Below are positions 27,893-36,097 of a stretch of DNA of 64,000 nt, piece by piece. Under the pieces are notes generated by a model that had not been told where the DNA came from, made no database searches, and saw nothing but the letters and a program-made list of their open reading frames with translations. The first letter of the stretch is position 1. Each line of letters begins with the position of its first letter. The position numbers were made by a program, and so were the translations under genes. The DNA is from SKVR01 sp046291875 (GTDB lineage: Bacteria > Bacteroidota > Bacteroidia > Bacteroidales > UBA7960), in the NCBI GenBank assembly GCA_046291875.1, contig JBKBSF010000008.1:1-64000 (forward strand), in the 5' to 3' direction.

Positions 27893-30103
27893 ATGCAAAA
27901 CCCTGTTTATCTAGACTACAATGCAACAACCCCAATCGATCCGGAAGTAAGGCAGGCCATGCTCCCTTTTCTGGAGGGATGGTTTGGCAATCCATCCAGC
28001 AATCACAGCTATGGGGTACAAACCCGGAAGGCAGTGGAAAAGGCCCGCGAGCAAGTAGCTGCATTGCTCCATTGCAGGCCCGATGAGATCGTTTTTACCA
28101 GTGGGGGTACCGAGGCCAACAACTGGGCCCTGAAAGGGGTAGCCTTGCAAAACCAACACAAAGGCAACCACATCATTACAACTGCCATAGAACATCCTGC
28201 CATAACGGAGGTGTGCGAATTTCTGAAAACCCAGGGTTTCCGCATCACCTATACCGAAGTAGACTCCTACGGCAGGGTACACCCCGAGAACATTCTCAAA
28301 CACATCACTCCCCAGACCATCCTGATAAGTGTAATGCATGCCAACAATGAAGTGGGGACACTGCAACCCATTGAGGAAATTGGGAGTATTGCCCGCCAAA
28401 AAGGGATAATCTTTCATAGCGATGCCGCCCAGAGTGCCGGAAAAATACCTACGGATGTTAACATCATGGGGGTAGATCTGCTTACACTGGCAGGGCATAA
28501 GTTTTATGCACCCAAGGGAGTGGGCGCCCTCTACATCCGCAGGGGAGTGAAACTTCAGAAGCTTTTGCATGGGGCCAGCCACGAACAGAACCTTCGCGCC
28601 GGCACCGAAAACATCCTGGAAATTGCCGGACTGGGCAAGGCTGCAGAAATTGCCCTGCGCGATCTCCCTTACAATCAGAAAGTAATGCAGGCAACACGCG
28701 ACCAGCTTTTCTCTCAAATTAAGGAGGCTATCCCTCAGGTACAGCTCAACGGGCATCCGCAGCTGCATTTGCCCAACACATTAAGCATGGGTTTCCCGGG
28801 AGTGGAAGCCAATATCTTACTCGACGAAATCCGCCAGATTGCCGCATCGGCCGGAGCTGCATGCCATTCCGACAAAATCGAGATTTCACATGTTTTGCAA
28901 GCCATGGGTATCCCCCTGGAGTATGCCATGGGCACCATACGGTTTTCTACTGGCAAACAGACTACCCACGAGGAAATCGCAAAAGCCGCAGAAATTATCA
29001 TTGAAGCAGCAAAAAAGCTGATGCCTGGCAATGAACATTACAATCCTCCATTGCAAGGCACCCGGGAAACAATAAAACTTACGCATTACACCCAGGGTCT
29101 GGGCTGTGCATGCAAAATCAGACCAGGCTACCTGGAGCAGGTGCTCAGCGTTCTGCCTCAAGTATTTGACAAAAATGTTCTGGTGGGAATAAATACCAGC
29201 GATGATGCTGCCGTTTACAAAATCAGTGAAGAGATTGCGCTGGTGCAAACGCTCGATTTTTTCACTCCCGTAGTGGACGACCCATACACCTTTGGGGCCA
29301 TTGCAGCCGCCAATGCCCTCAGCGACATTTACGCTATGGGAGCCCAGCCATTGTTTGGCCTCAACATTGCCGGATTTCCCAGCAACAGGCTACCAATGCA
29401 AGTGCTTAAGGATATTCTGAAGGGAGCCAGCGACAAAGCGGCAGAAGCAGGTATCTGTATTCTGGGCGGACACACCATCGATGATCCGGAACCCAAATTT
29501 GGCATGGTGATCAGCGGAATAACTCATCCCCACAGGATCCTTACCAATGCAACTGCCCAACCTGGAGATGCCTTGCTGCTGACCAAACCCATCGGTACCG
29601 GAATTATTGCAACAGCTTTGAAGAAAGGTCTGGCTGATGAGTCGGTGGCAAAAGCAGCGGAAGTGGTTATGACCACCCTCAACAAAACCGGAGCAGAGGT
29701 AATGAGGCAGTTTCCGGTAAATGCATGCACCGATATTACGGGTTTTGGGCTGTTGGGCCATTTGAGAGAGATGATGGATGCCTCGCAAACTTCAGCCTCC
29801 ATACAATCTGCAGATATCCCCTTGATAGAGGGAGTAGAAAAACTGGCTCATAGCGGATCTGTGCCAGGCGGCACCCGCAACAACCTGGAGTTTTCACACA
29901 CCCACATTGAATGGCCCGAAGACATGCCTGAGATAGTAAAGCTTATCCTGTGCGATGCCCAGACCTCCGGAGGATTACTCATTGCCTTACCTGCCGATCG
30001 CGCAACCGAAATGCAGCAAAAACTGATTGAGGCAGGCGTTAGGGAGGCAGCCCTGATCGGTTTCGTGGAGACCCGCCAAAGCAAGGCTATCAGGGTAGTA
30101 TAG
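27893..30103 (+). CDS. selD: Fused cysteine desulfurase (NifS-like) - selenide, water dikinase (SelD)
   Basis: This is one uninterrupted frame of 736 residues with two complete enzymes. Residues 1-380 are a class V aminotransferase of NifS/IscS type: LDYNATTP at the start, His101 in the TAIEHPA motif, the PLP lysine K203 in AGHKF, and the catalytic Cys324 in SAGAACHSD. Residues 393-736 are full-length SelD: LTHYTQGLGCACK holds Cys405 and Cys407 and Lys408 (equivalents of E. coli Cys17, Cys19 and Lys20), then NTSDDAAVYK, the Asp-rich metal-ATP region, and GGHTIDDPEPKFG. The first half may act as a selenocysteine lyase or desulfurase that hands selenium directly to the SelD half, which makes selenophosphate from ATP. 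SelU lies 11 bp upstream. The active-site residue is Cys (TGT), not selenocysteine. The gene ends back-to-back with the GPP34 gene, without a spacer. Confidence 0.94.
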   Translation: MQNPVYLDYNATTPIDPEVRQAMLPFLEGWFGNPSSNHSYGVQTRKAVEKAREQVAALLHCRPDEIVFTSGGTEANNWALKGVALQNQHKGNHIITTAIEHPAITEVCEFLKTQGFRITYTEVDSYGRVHPENILKHITPQTILISVMHANNEVGTLQPIEEIGSIARQKGIIFHSDAAQSAGKIPTDVNIMGVDLLTLAGHKFYAPKGVGALYIRRGVKLQKLLHGASHEQNLRAGTENILEIAGLGKAAEIALRDLPYNQKVMQATRDQLFSQIKEAIPQVQLNGHPQLHLPNTLSMGFPGVEANILLDEIRQIAASAGAACHSDKIEISHVLQAMGIPLEYAMGTIRFSTGKQTTHEEIAKAAEIIIEAAKKLMPGNEHYNPPLQGTRETIKLTHYTQGLGCACKIRPGYLEQVLSVLPQVFDKNVLVGINTSDDAAVYKISEEIALVQTLDFFTPVVDDPYTFGAIAAANALSDIYAMGAQPLFGLNIAGFPSNRLPMQVLKDILKGASDKAAEAGICILGGHTIDDPEPKFGMVISGITHPHRILTNATAQPGDALLLTKPIGTGIIATALKKGLADESVAKAAEVVMTTLNKTGAEVMRQFPVNACTDITGFGLLGHLREMMDASQTSASIQSADIPLIEGVEKLAHSGSVPGGTRNNLEFSHTHIEWPEDMPEIVKLILCDAQTSGGLLIALPADRATEMQQKLIEAGVREAALIGFVETRQSKAIRVV

Positions 30104-30790
30104 CTATCGGGAGCTGGCGGCGGCACCGGCAGCAGCAGTAGAAGCCGCTATGGATGCCATGATGGCTGCCTGAACCTGCCGAATGGATTTGTCTACTGCC
30201 TCAGCATAGGGGCTTTCCTTCATGAGAAGTTTCAGCTTCTGCTGCAAAAGCTTCAGTTCGACTTTGTCAGCAGTAAGTAATTTCTCAAGCCTGCATGCCT
30301 GGATCAATCCAAGCAAAGCAACCATTTCCTGGTTTAGCTCTTTCCCTTCAAGAACCGATATACGAAGCACATCTATCAAGCTTTTCCTCAACATTACCTG
30401 TTCCAGGAAAGTCTTTTTATAAGGGATCAGCCAAAGGAATTTGCGCGGTTCAATGCGAAGGATTCCTTTCTCCTGCATCCCTTCAAGCACCTCAGATCTT
30501 TTACGTGCCATACGGGGAGATAGCCGGATGATCCAATCCCGGATTTTATATTTGCGCCTGGATTTTCGGATGCGTTCCACCAATTCGGCCTTCAAAGGAT
30601 CGTTGCTGGCATAATCATCGCGCAACACAAGGCGCTCCTTTGGGTCTAAACTGAATGCTTCCTCATAGGAAAGCTCCAGAAACTGCAGCCCCGTCATGGC
30701 ATGATTCAGCTGAAGATCGGCAGTAAGGAAACGGCCTTTCTCAGGATGGTGTGCCAGCAGCAAAAATTTCTCGGTTATAGTAAGATGCAT
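30104..30790 (-). CDS. GPP34 (Golgi phosphoprotein 3)-like protein
   Basis: The 228-residue protein matches the GPP34/VPS74 fold pattern: LTITEKFLLLAHHPEKGRFL at the N-terminus (in eukaryotes the region that begins the phosphoinositide-binding fold), followed by amphipathic helices such as LVERIRKSRRKYKIRDWII. It ends in a low-complexity Ala/Ser tail (AASTAAAGAAASSR). Bacterial GPP34 proteins are known but their role is not well established; in eukaryotes the family binds membrane phosphoinositides and glycosyltransferases. No signal peptide or membrane helix. The stop codon (30104-30106) abuts the selD stop (30101-30103) tail to tail, leaving no room for a separate terminator. An adjacent GH13 gene shares its strand 113 bp upstream, but a link is not shown. 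Confidence 0.8.
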   Translation of the reverse strand: MHLTITEKFLLLAHHPEKGRFLTADLQLNHAMTGLQFLELSYEEAFSLDPKERLVLRDDYASNDPLKAELVERIRKSRRKYKIRDWIIRLSPRMARKRSEVLEGMQEKGILRIEPRKFLWLIPYKKTFLEQVMLRKSLIDVLRISVLEGKELNQEMVALLGLIQACRLEKLLTADKVELKLLQQKLKLLMKESPYAEAVDKSIRQVQAAIMASIAASTAAAGAAASSR

Positions 30791-30903
30791 AGGAATAAAA
30801 TTGTGTGGTTCGGTTTGATTTTTAGGGTTCTATACTTTCGTTGTCCGGTCTTATGGGCATCGTTTTTTTTTCGTAATCGAAGAAATTCGCGTATCACATG
30901 GTT

Positions 30904-32940
30904 TCAATGAGGGCTCTTGTCCTCTTCCCTGACGAATATGGCATACCCTCTGCCGGGAGCAGACAAAAACACTTCTCCGTTTTCATCCACCCATGCTTCA
31001 GCACCGGGGTTAATAAGATCTACCAGCTTTTGACCTGTCCAATGATCAAAGCCATCGGTATTGACCTGCACATGCAGTCCGCGCGTTTCAAAACTGTTAT
31101 TCAGCACCACCACAGCCCCTTGTTTCTGCTGGTTTCCCTGCCTTCGGGCAATATAAACATGTGCAAGGTTTTCCTGAGGCAATGCAGTTTCATGGTCCGA
31201 CAAAACACTCAGCATTCCTCCCAGGTAAGTATTGCGGACATTCACCAGCTTTCTGATGTCATCGCCAACAGTGGCAGGTACGGGCTGTTGAATAGACCTG
31301 TCGGCCATATCTTCGAGGGTTACCCCATACAGATGCGGGTAAAACAGGCATGGGCGCCCCGGGTGGGTGAGGATGTAGGCATGCCCCAGGTGCCAGTCGC
31401 GGGTAACCCATTTGTCGTGTTCTTTTCCTGTGTCATGGTTTTCAAGGAAAGTAACAACACTTTGCGGCGGAAGAGCATAACCTGTATTGTTTCGGATCAT
31501 CCCTGCATGATTAAGCTGGCGCATATCGAACCGGTCATCGCCATTGCACATGGCCGTAAGGGTTTCTTTAAGAAGGAAGTCGAAGGCGGCGGCCCTTGCT
31601 CCTTGCGCCTCCACCCTCTTAACCCAGGAATGGATAGCAGGTGCTGGCCCCCAGTATTCGGCCACAATAAAACGCTGTTGCTGGTTTTTCAGGGGCAAAT
31701 TGCGGATCCATGAGGCAGCAACTTCTTCCTGGTACCCCCAAACAAAATCGAGCCGGAAGCCATCAAACCCAATCTGCTCCACCAACCAGCGCCCCCAGTC
31801 ATTCAAACGCTGTTGCACCTGGGTGTCGAGGGTATTCAAATCGTTTCCGAAGGCTTTGGTAAAGGGCATCATTGCACCATTTTCGCTCCATCCCTCCAGC
31901 CAGCTGTCGTCATCTGCAGGGTTGAAATGCATGTAGTGCCATGTATAACGGGGTTCAGTGTGGCAGGTACGTTCAGGGTAAAAATAATGGGTATAGGTAT
32001 GGGCCTCAAGCAGGTCTGGGGCAATATCGATGCCCTCATAAAAAATTCTGAACGGATAATAGCCACGGGTTTGTTCAGCCCATCGCCATTGTCCGTCTTC
32101 CAGATGGCGGGCGCTGAGCCGTATCACCAGGTCCTCTTGCCCGGGAGCAACTATCCTGTAGCGGTCGAAATGATCGGGAGAATGGATAAAGCTGCGAATG
32201 GGCAAACCCGGATGCCTGACAACAACAGCAGATCCCTCTGATATGCTATCTGCCCAAAACCACCCTGATAGATTTTGGGTATCTCCAAACCCGATTTCGA
32301 TCTCATAGCCCCGTTGCAGATAGGAAGTTTCAAAATCCAGGTGGTACCCTTTAACATCTATCAGGTACTCGCCCGCCCTGGCATGAGGTATAACCCATCT
32401 GATTTCATTGGTGGGATAGGGCATGCGCTGCACGCCATGGCGTATAGCTTCATCAAAAACATATTGTTTTACAATGGGATTAGGCTCTGCATTTTCGGCA
32501 GAGGCATACATATGGTTTAAGATGATGTCGGCATACACTTCGATGTACGATCTTCCGCCTGCAGTATCCTGCATCACATGCACCAGGTTTTCAAGCTCAC
32601 TACGGCTGCCAAAGCGGGTTTCAACCGATCCCCTCTGATCATAATTGCCCAAATCATAATGATCATATACTCCATAGCCCATATCGTAAATACCCCAGTT
32701 GCCCTTGGATGGGGCGGGCAACCAAAGCCCCGTTATTCCAAGAGATCTGAAGTCTTCAGCTTTCCGGGTAAGATGCACCCACCATAAACCTTTTTTGTTT
32801 TGCCCATCTACAGGAACATCCCAGTAAAAGGTTTGAAGCATAACGTCATTCTGGGCGTTGGCCTTAAGACACAGAAAAATCAAAATCAAAAACTTACCCC
32901 ATCCCAAACCCGTTAAACAAAACCTTCGGAGAAATAACAT
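30904..32940 (-). CDS. GH13-family alpha-amylase-like secreted glycoside hydrolase
   Basis: From ATG 32940 the product is 678 residues. The frame is open to 32970, but the putative promoter at 32975-33005 would place transcription start at about that point, so the inner ATG is preferred. The N-terminus has a signal peptide (a hydrophobic KFLILIFLCL core, then NAQND). The TIM-barrel catalytic residues are all recognisable: nucleophile Asp398 in GFRLDFVW, acid/base Glu428 in VAEYWG, and Asp503 in FLENHDTGKE. This is the arrangement of GH13 alpha-amylases acting on starch or maltodextrin. A stretch of about 110 residues (roughly 180-290) in front of the main barrel strands looks beta-rich and may be an inserted domain. 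The C-terminal part (from about 590) is a beta-sandwich domain. No sorting-signal C-terminus was seen, so it is probably periplasmic. Confidence 0.9.
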   Translation of the reverse strand: MLFLRRFCLTGLGWGKFLILIFLCLKANAQNDVMLQTFYWDVPVDGQNKKGLWWVHLTRKAEDFRSLGITGLWLPAPSKGNWGIYDMGYGVYDHYDLGNYDQRGSVETRFGSRSELENLVHVMQDTAGGRSYIEVYADIILNHMYASAENAEPNPIVKQYVFDEAIRHGVQRMPYPTNEIRWVIPHARAGEYLIDVKGYHLDFETSYLQRGYEIEIGFGDTQNLSGWFWADSISEGSAVVVRHPGLPIRSFIHSPDHFDRYRIVAPGQEDLVIRLSARHLEDGQWRWAEQTRGYYPFRIFYEGIDIAPDLLEAHTYTHYFYPERTCHTEPRYTWHYMHFNPADDDSWLEGWSENGAMMPFTKAFGNDLNTLDTQVQQRLNDWGRWLVEQIGFDGFRLDFVWGYQEEVAASWIRNLPLKNQQQRFIVAEYWGPAPAIHSWVKRVEAQGARAAAFDFLLKETLTAMCNGDDRFDMRQLNHAGMIRNNTGYALPPQSVVTFLENHDTGKEHDKWVTRDWHLGHAYILTHPGRPCLFYPHLYGVTLEDMADRSIQQPVPATVGDDIRKLVNVRNTYLGGMLSVLSDHETALPQENLAHVYIARRQGNQQKQGAVVVLNNSFETRGLHVQVNTDGFDHWTGQKLVDLINPGAEAWVDENGEVFLSAPGRGYAIFVREEDKSPH

Positions 32941-32974
32941 AGCGTATCGATTGTTTACATTATAATGCATGCCA

Positions 32975-33005
32975 TAAAATTAGAACTTCGCGCATAGAAA
33001 TCAAA
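32975..33005 (-). promoter_or_regulatory. Promoter of the GH13 gene
   Basis: On the minus strand TTTG (33005-33002), a 19-nt spacer and TAATTTTA (32982-32975) form a near-consensus Bacteroidota promoter with one mismatch in the -7 element. The start would be near 32968, which supports the downstream ATG at 32940. Confidence 0.6.
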
Positions 33006-33054
33006 ACCCTGGCAGGAATAAAATTGTGCGAAGCAGGAATGAGCAACATTTTTT

Positions 33055-33062
33055 TACCTTTG
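33055..33062 (+). promoter_or_regulatory. -7 element of the kinase-dCMP deaminase pair
   Basis: TACCTTTG matches TAnnTTTG, 37 nt before the ATG at 33100. No -33 TTTG at the right distance was found. Confidence 0.5.
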
Positions 33063-33099
33063 TTCCTTCACATTAACTGACACTAACAATCTTACATAC

Positions 33100-33672
33100 A
33101 TGATCATAATTGGCATTACCGGCACACTGGGTGCCGGCAAGGGGACAGTGGTGGACTACCTGACGGAGAAAAAAGGCTTTGCTCACTTTTCGGTGCGTGG
33201 ATACCTTGCGGAGGTGATCAAAGCCCGGGGCGAGGAGGTTAACCGCGATAGCCTGACCCACACTGCCAATGAGTTGCGGGCCAGCAATACTCCCTCTTTT
33301 ATTATTGAAGAGCTATTTCGCAAGGCAAAGCAAAGCGGGCAAAACTGCATTATTGAAAGTATACGTACTCCCGGCGAGATTGATGCTTTGCGCAGCAAGG
33401 AGGGCTTTGTGCTGCTGGCTGTGGATGCCGACATTTACACCCGCTACCAGCGTATACAACAGCGGCAATCTGAAACTGACAATGTTGATTTTGAAACTTT
33501 CAAACAGAATGAAGCCCGTGAAATGCATTCCGACGACCCCAACAAGCAAAATCTCTCGGAGTGTATTCGACGTGCAGATTTTGTAATTTCCAATGATGGC
33601 TCAATCGGGCAACTGGAAGAACAGACCGAAAAAATTCTGCATACCATTCTGCAATCAAAACCACAACCTTGA
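33100..33672 (+). CDS. P-loop nucleotide/dephospho-CoA-kinase-like protein
   Basis: This 190-residue cytoplasmic kinase-like protein has Walker A GTLGAGKGT (8-16) directly after the first strand, as in adenylate-kinase-fold (AAA_18) proteins. FSVRGYLAEVIKARG follows (the substrate-lid start), then IIESIRTPGEIDAL and a sensor-like VDADIYTRYQRIQQR. The Arg-rich segment resembles the lid of dephospho-CoA kinase and of deoxynucleoside monophosphate kinases. It shares a promoter with the dCMP deaminase that starts 50 bp downstream. In yeast Dcd1 and some viral proteins a P-loop kinase-like domain is fused to dCMP deaminase; the adjacency here suggests a similar nucleotide role. The substrate is not known. 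Confidence is high for the P-loop, low for the substrate. Confidence 0.85.
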   Translation: MIIIGITGTLGAGKGTVVDYLTEKKGFAHFSVRGYLAEVIKARGEEVNRDSLTHTANELRASNTPSFIIEELFRKAKQSGQNCIIESIRTPGEIDALRSKEGFVLLAVDADIYTRYQRIQQRQSETDNVDFETFKQNEAREMHSDDPNKQNLSECIRRADFVISNDGSIGQLEEQTEKILHTILQSKPQP

Positions 33673-33722
33673 GCAAATCAGGAAGCACCTGTCCTTAAAC
33701 ATCCAAAACCCCATTAATTAAT

Positions 33723-34232
33723 ATGGAACACACTTCTTCATCACCCGACCAACACTATGTACGTCCCAGCTGGGATGAGTATTTTATGGAAATTGCCCAT
33801 ACGGTGAGCAAACGGGCCACCTGCGATCGTGGCAGGAGTGGTTGTGTAATTGCCCGGGGCAGGCAAATCCTTGTAACCGGATATGTGGGCTCGCCCATAG
33901 GATTGCCCCATTGCGATGAAGTGGGCCACCAGATGAAAAAAATGTTGCATGAAGACGGGCGCACCACCATGCATTGTGTGCGTACAGTACACGCCGAACA
34001 AAATGCCATTTGCCAGGCAGCACGACTGGGCATAAGCATTGATGGTGCCACCCTTTATTGCAGGATGACGCCATGCAGGGTGTGCGCTATGTTGATCATC
34101 AACTGCGGGATCAAGCGCGTAGTATGTGAAAAAAAATACCACGCCGGCGCAGAGTCGGAAACCATGTTTCGCGATGCCGGCGTGGAACTGGTGTATTTCA
34201 ATGAAGACTTTGTGAAATACGAAAATCAGTAA
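33723..34232 (+). CDS. Deoxycytidylate (dCMP) deaminase-like zinc enzyme
   Basis: The enzyme deaminates dCMP to dUMP for thymidylate synthesis. The 169-residue product has the zinc motif H90-A-E92 (Glu92 being the proton shuttle) and P117-C118-R-V-C121. The family-specific GYVGSPIGLPHCDEVGH segment at 53-69 distinguishes dCMP deaminase from cytidine or tRNA-adenosine deaminases. The long, hydrophilic N-terminus (residues 1-15) has no signal peptide. It follows the P-loop kinase gene by 50 bp on the same strand with no terminator in between, so the two are probably co-transcribed. Allosteric control by dCTP/dTTP, known in the family, cannot be judged from the sequence. Confidence 0.9.
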   Translation: MEHTSSSPDQHYVRPSWDEYFMEIAHTVSKRATCDRGRSGCVIARGRQILVTGYVGSPIGLPHCDEVGHQMKKMLHEDGRTTMHCVRTVHAEQNAICQAARLGISIDGATLYCRMTPCRVCAMLIINCGIKRVVCEKKYHAGAESETMFRDAGVELVYFNEDFVKYENQ

Positions 34233-34233
34233 T

Positions 34234-34247
34234 ATCTCAGCTGAGAT
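34234..34247. repeat. 14-bp perfect palindrome in the convergent spacer
   Basis: ATCTCAGCTGAGAT is self-complementary and lies just after the dCMP deaminase stop, in the 59-bp gap between converging genes. A CCCCGGAGGGG hairpin follows at about 34256-34266. With no loop and no T-tract the palindrome is not a classic terminator. Confidence 0.35.
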
Positions 34248-34291
34248 TTATAAACCCCGGAGGGGAGTGCAGGGAGGAGTACGAGAGTTCG

Positions 34292-35305
34292 TTATTCCTT
34301 GAAAATAAACACCCCTTTTTTGCCATCGGAAACAATAAAACCTCTGAACATTGCGGTGGTATTGAATTCCATAACTACATTACCCTCTTTGTCGATGGCA
34401 ATAATTCCGCCATAGGCACCCTGTTCCACAAGGTTAACACTTATTACCTGGCGGGCGGCCTCCTGAAGGCTTTGTCCTGCATAGATCATCCGGGCAGCGA
34501 TATCGTATGCCACCATGTTGCGTATAAAGTATTCGCCATGACCGGTGGCCGAAACGCCGCAAGCCATGTTACTGGCATAATTTCCTGCTCCGATAATCGG
34601 GCTGTCGCCAATTCGTCCGTAGCGTTTGCCCACCATACCCCCGGTTGAGGTAGCCGCCGCAATATTTCCATGCATATCGAGGGCAACCGCTCCAACGGTA
34701 CCCATCTTTTGTTCTGCATCCAGTGAGCTACGACTGCGTTGCACATTGTTGCGGATATACTGGCGGTATTGCTCCCACCTGCGCTGGTCAAAAAAGTAAC
34801 CGGGCTCAACAATTTCGAGCCCCTGCTCATAGGCAAAGGTTTCGGCACCTCTTCCGGTAAGCAATACATGGGGAGAGTTTTCCATCACTTTGCGGGCAGC
34901 AGCAATGGGGTTTCTTACGGTGGTAATGCCCGCTACCGCCCCGGCGTTGTGTGTAAGACCACACATGATGGAGGCATCCAGCTCGTTTTTTCCATCAATA
35001 TTAAACACGGCACCTTTGCCAGCATTAAACAAAGGAGAATCCTCAAGTATCCTTACAGCTGCTTCTACCGCATCGAGGCTGGAGCCTCCGTTTTTCAGGA
35101 TCTCCTCCCCTGCTTTCAATGCCTCTGCCAATTTGTTGCTGTAGGCCTCGTATTGCAGGGAGTCGATGGTCTCGCGCTGAATATTCCCGGCACCTCCATG
35201 TACAACAATGGCAAAAGGCTGCCGGGCACTGCCCTGCAACCCAAAACAAAGGGTTAACGCCATCAGCATTAACCCCGTGAGCAGAAAGTTACCTTTGTGC
35301 ATCAT
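34292..35305 (-). CDS. Isoaspartyl peptidase / L-asparaginase-type Ntn hydrolase
   Basis: This is a 337-residue member of the type 2 asparaginase (Ntn hydrolase) family, which cleaves beta-aspartyl peptides or asparagine. It is made as a proenzyme that self-cleaves in front of the nucleophile Thr203 (KMGTVGAVALD). The typical HGGAG (36-40), NAGKGAVFNIDG and ATSTGGMVGKRYGRIGDSPIIGAG elements are present. A signal peptide (MMHKGN, then LLTGLMLMALTLCFGL, ending near SARQ) sends it to the periplasm, or to the outside. Its start (ATG 35303-35305, or 35300-35302) overlaps the end of the OmpH-like gene by 14-17 bp, so the pair is an operon. Substrate preference between isoaspartyl peptides and asparagine cannot be decided. 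Confidence 0.93.
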   Translation of the reverse strand: MMHKGNFLLTGLMLMALTLCFGLQGSARQPFAIVVHGGAGNIQRETIDSLQYEAYSNKLAEALKAGEEILKNGGSSLDAVEAAVRILEDSPLFNAGKGAVFNIDGKNELDASIMCGLTHNAGAVAGITTVRNPIAAARKVMENSPHVLLTGRGAETFAYEQGLEIVEPGYFFDQRRWEQYRQYIRNNVQRSRSSLDAEQKMGTVGAVALDMHGNIAAATSTGGMVGKRYGRIGDSPIIGAGNYASNMACGVSATGHGEYFIRNMVAYDIAARMIYAGQSLQEAARQVISVNLVEQGAYGGIIAIDKEGNVVMEFNTTAMFRGFIVSDGKKGVFIFKE

Positions 35306-35972
35306 ACTCCTGGTTTAGTTTCTCTACTACCATATCCGTAATATCATGCTGACTGTTGGCATACAAAATTCCTCCGCCGGGAGAATACCCCAGGATATAA
35401 TCAAAACCCCAGGTCTCATTTTTTCTCTTAAGAAACTCGGTGATCTTTTCGTAAAGATCGGTAGTCATTTCGAGTTCTTTGCGCATAAGCCTGTTGGTGT
35501 AAGTATCGTTCAGCTGCATGAGCTCCTGTTGCTGCTGCATAAGTTCCTGCTCTTTCACCTGGGCGTTTTCCATGGAGATAGACCCAAACTGCAACTGGCG
35601 CTGAAAAGTTTCCACTTCAGTTTGAAAAGACCTCTGGCGGCGCTGCAGATCAGTTTCCAGCCGGCGCTGTTCCTGCTGCATCTCTTCGCGCATGGCAGAG
35701 GCAAGTTTGTAGCGGGCCATCAACGAGTCGGAATTTACATAGGCAATATTAAATGCCCCTTCGGCAATTCTTTCGCTGAGCTCAGTCATTTCATCCTCAA
35801 TACCGCTCACGGATCCAGTACCCCGCAAGGGAAAAACATTAAGTACATACAGTACGATGAGCCCCACAAAGAGCACTACATTGATAATCGTAACATTGGA
35901 AATTCTGGAACGGGCAGGAATTTCAGTACGGGTGGGCTCGGTTGACCCGGGAGTGTTGATTTCTGTTGACAT
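35289..35972 (-). CDS. OmpH/Skp-like coiled-coil membrane-anchored protein
   Basis: This 227-residue protein has a cytoplasmic N-terminus of about 26 residues, one membrane helix (28-48, NVTIINVVLFVGLIVLYVLN), a long coiled coil (about 95-185) rich in Gln, Glu and Arg, and a short C-terminal domain. The layout, with a small YVNSDSLMARYKLA segment before the coiled coil, matches the OmpH/Skp family of periplasmic chaperones for outer membrane proteins. Here it is anchored by an uncleaved helix instead of a signal peptide. It is the first gene of the pair with the Ntn hydrolase. The recQ terminator lies just upstream, so it has its own transcription start, though no clear promoter was found. 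Confidence 0.82.
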   Translation of the reverse strand: MSTEINTPGSTEPTRTEIPARSRISNVTIINVVLFVGLIVLYVLNVFPLRGTGSVSGIEDEMTELSERIAEGAFNIAYVNSDSLMARYKLASAMREEMQQEQRRLETDLQRRQRSFQTEVETFQRQLQFGSISMENAQVKEQELMQQQQELMQLNDTYTNRLMRKELEMTTDLYEKITEFLKRKNETWGFDYILGYSPGGGILYANSQHDITDMVVEKLNQEYDAQR

Positions 35973-35997
35973 TGTTTGTTCTTGTTGTTAGTTGATT

Positions 35998-36044
35998 AAA
36001 AAAATCACGAAGATCCGCAGCCGTATTCCGGGTCCGGACCTTCG
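35998..36044 (-). terminator. Rho-independent terminator of recQ
   Basis: On the minus strand CGAAGGTCCG (36044-36035) pairs with CGGATCTTCG (36017-36008) with one G-U pair. TGA and a T-rich run (to 35998) follow. It ends the recQ transcript before the OmpH-like gene. Confidence 0.8.
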
Positions 36045-36097
36045 CTATGTTGTTGCAGTATATTTCAGGATATGATTTCAAAACAGCAAATGAAAGA

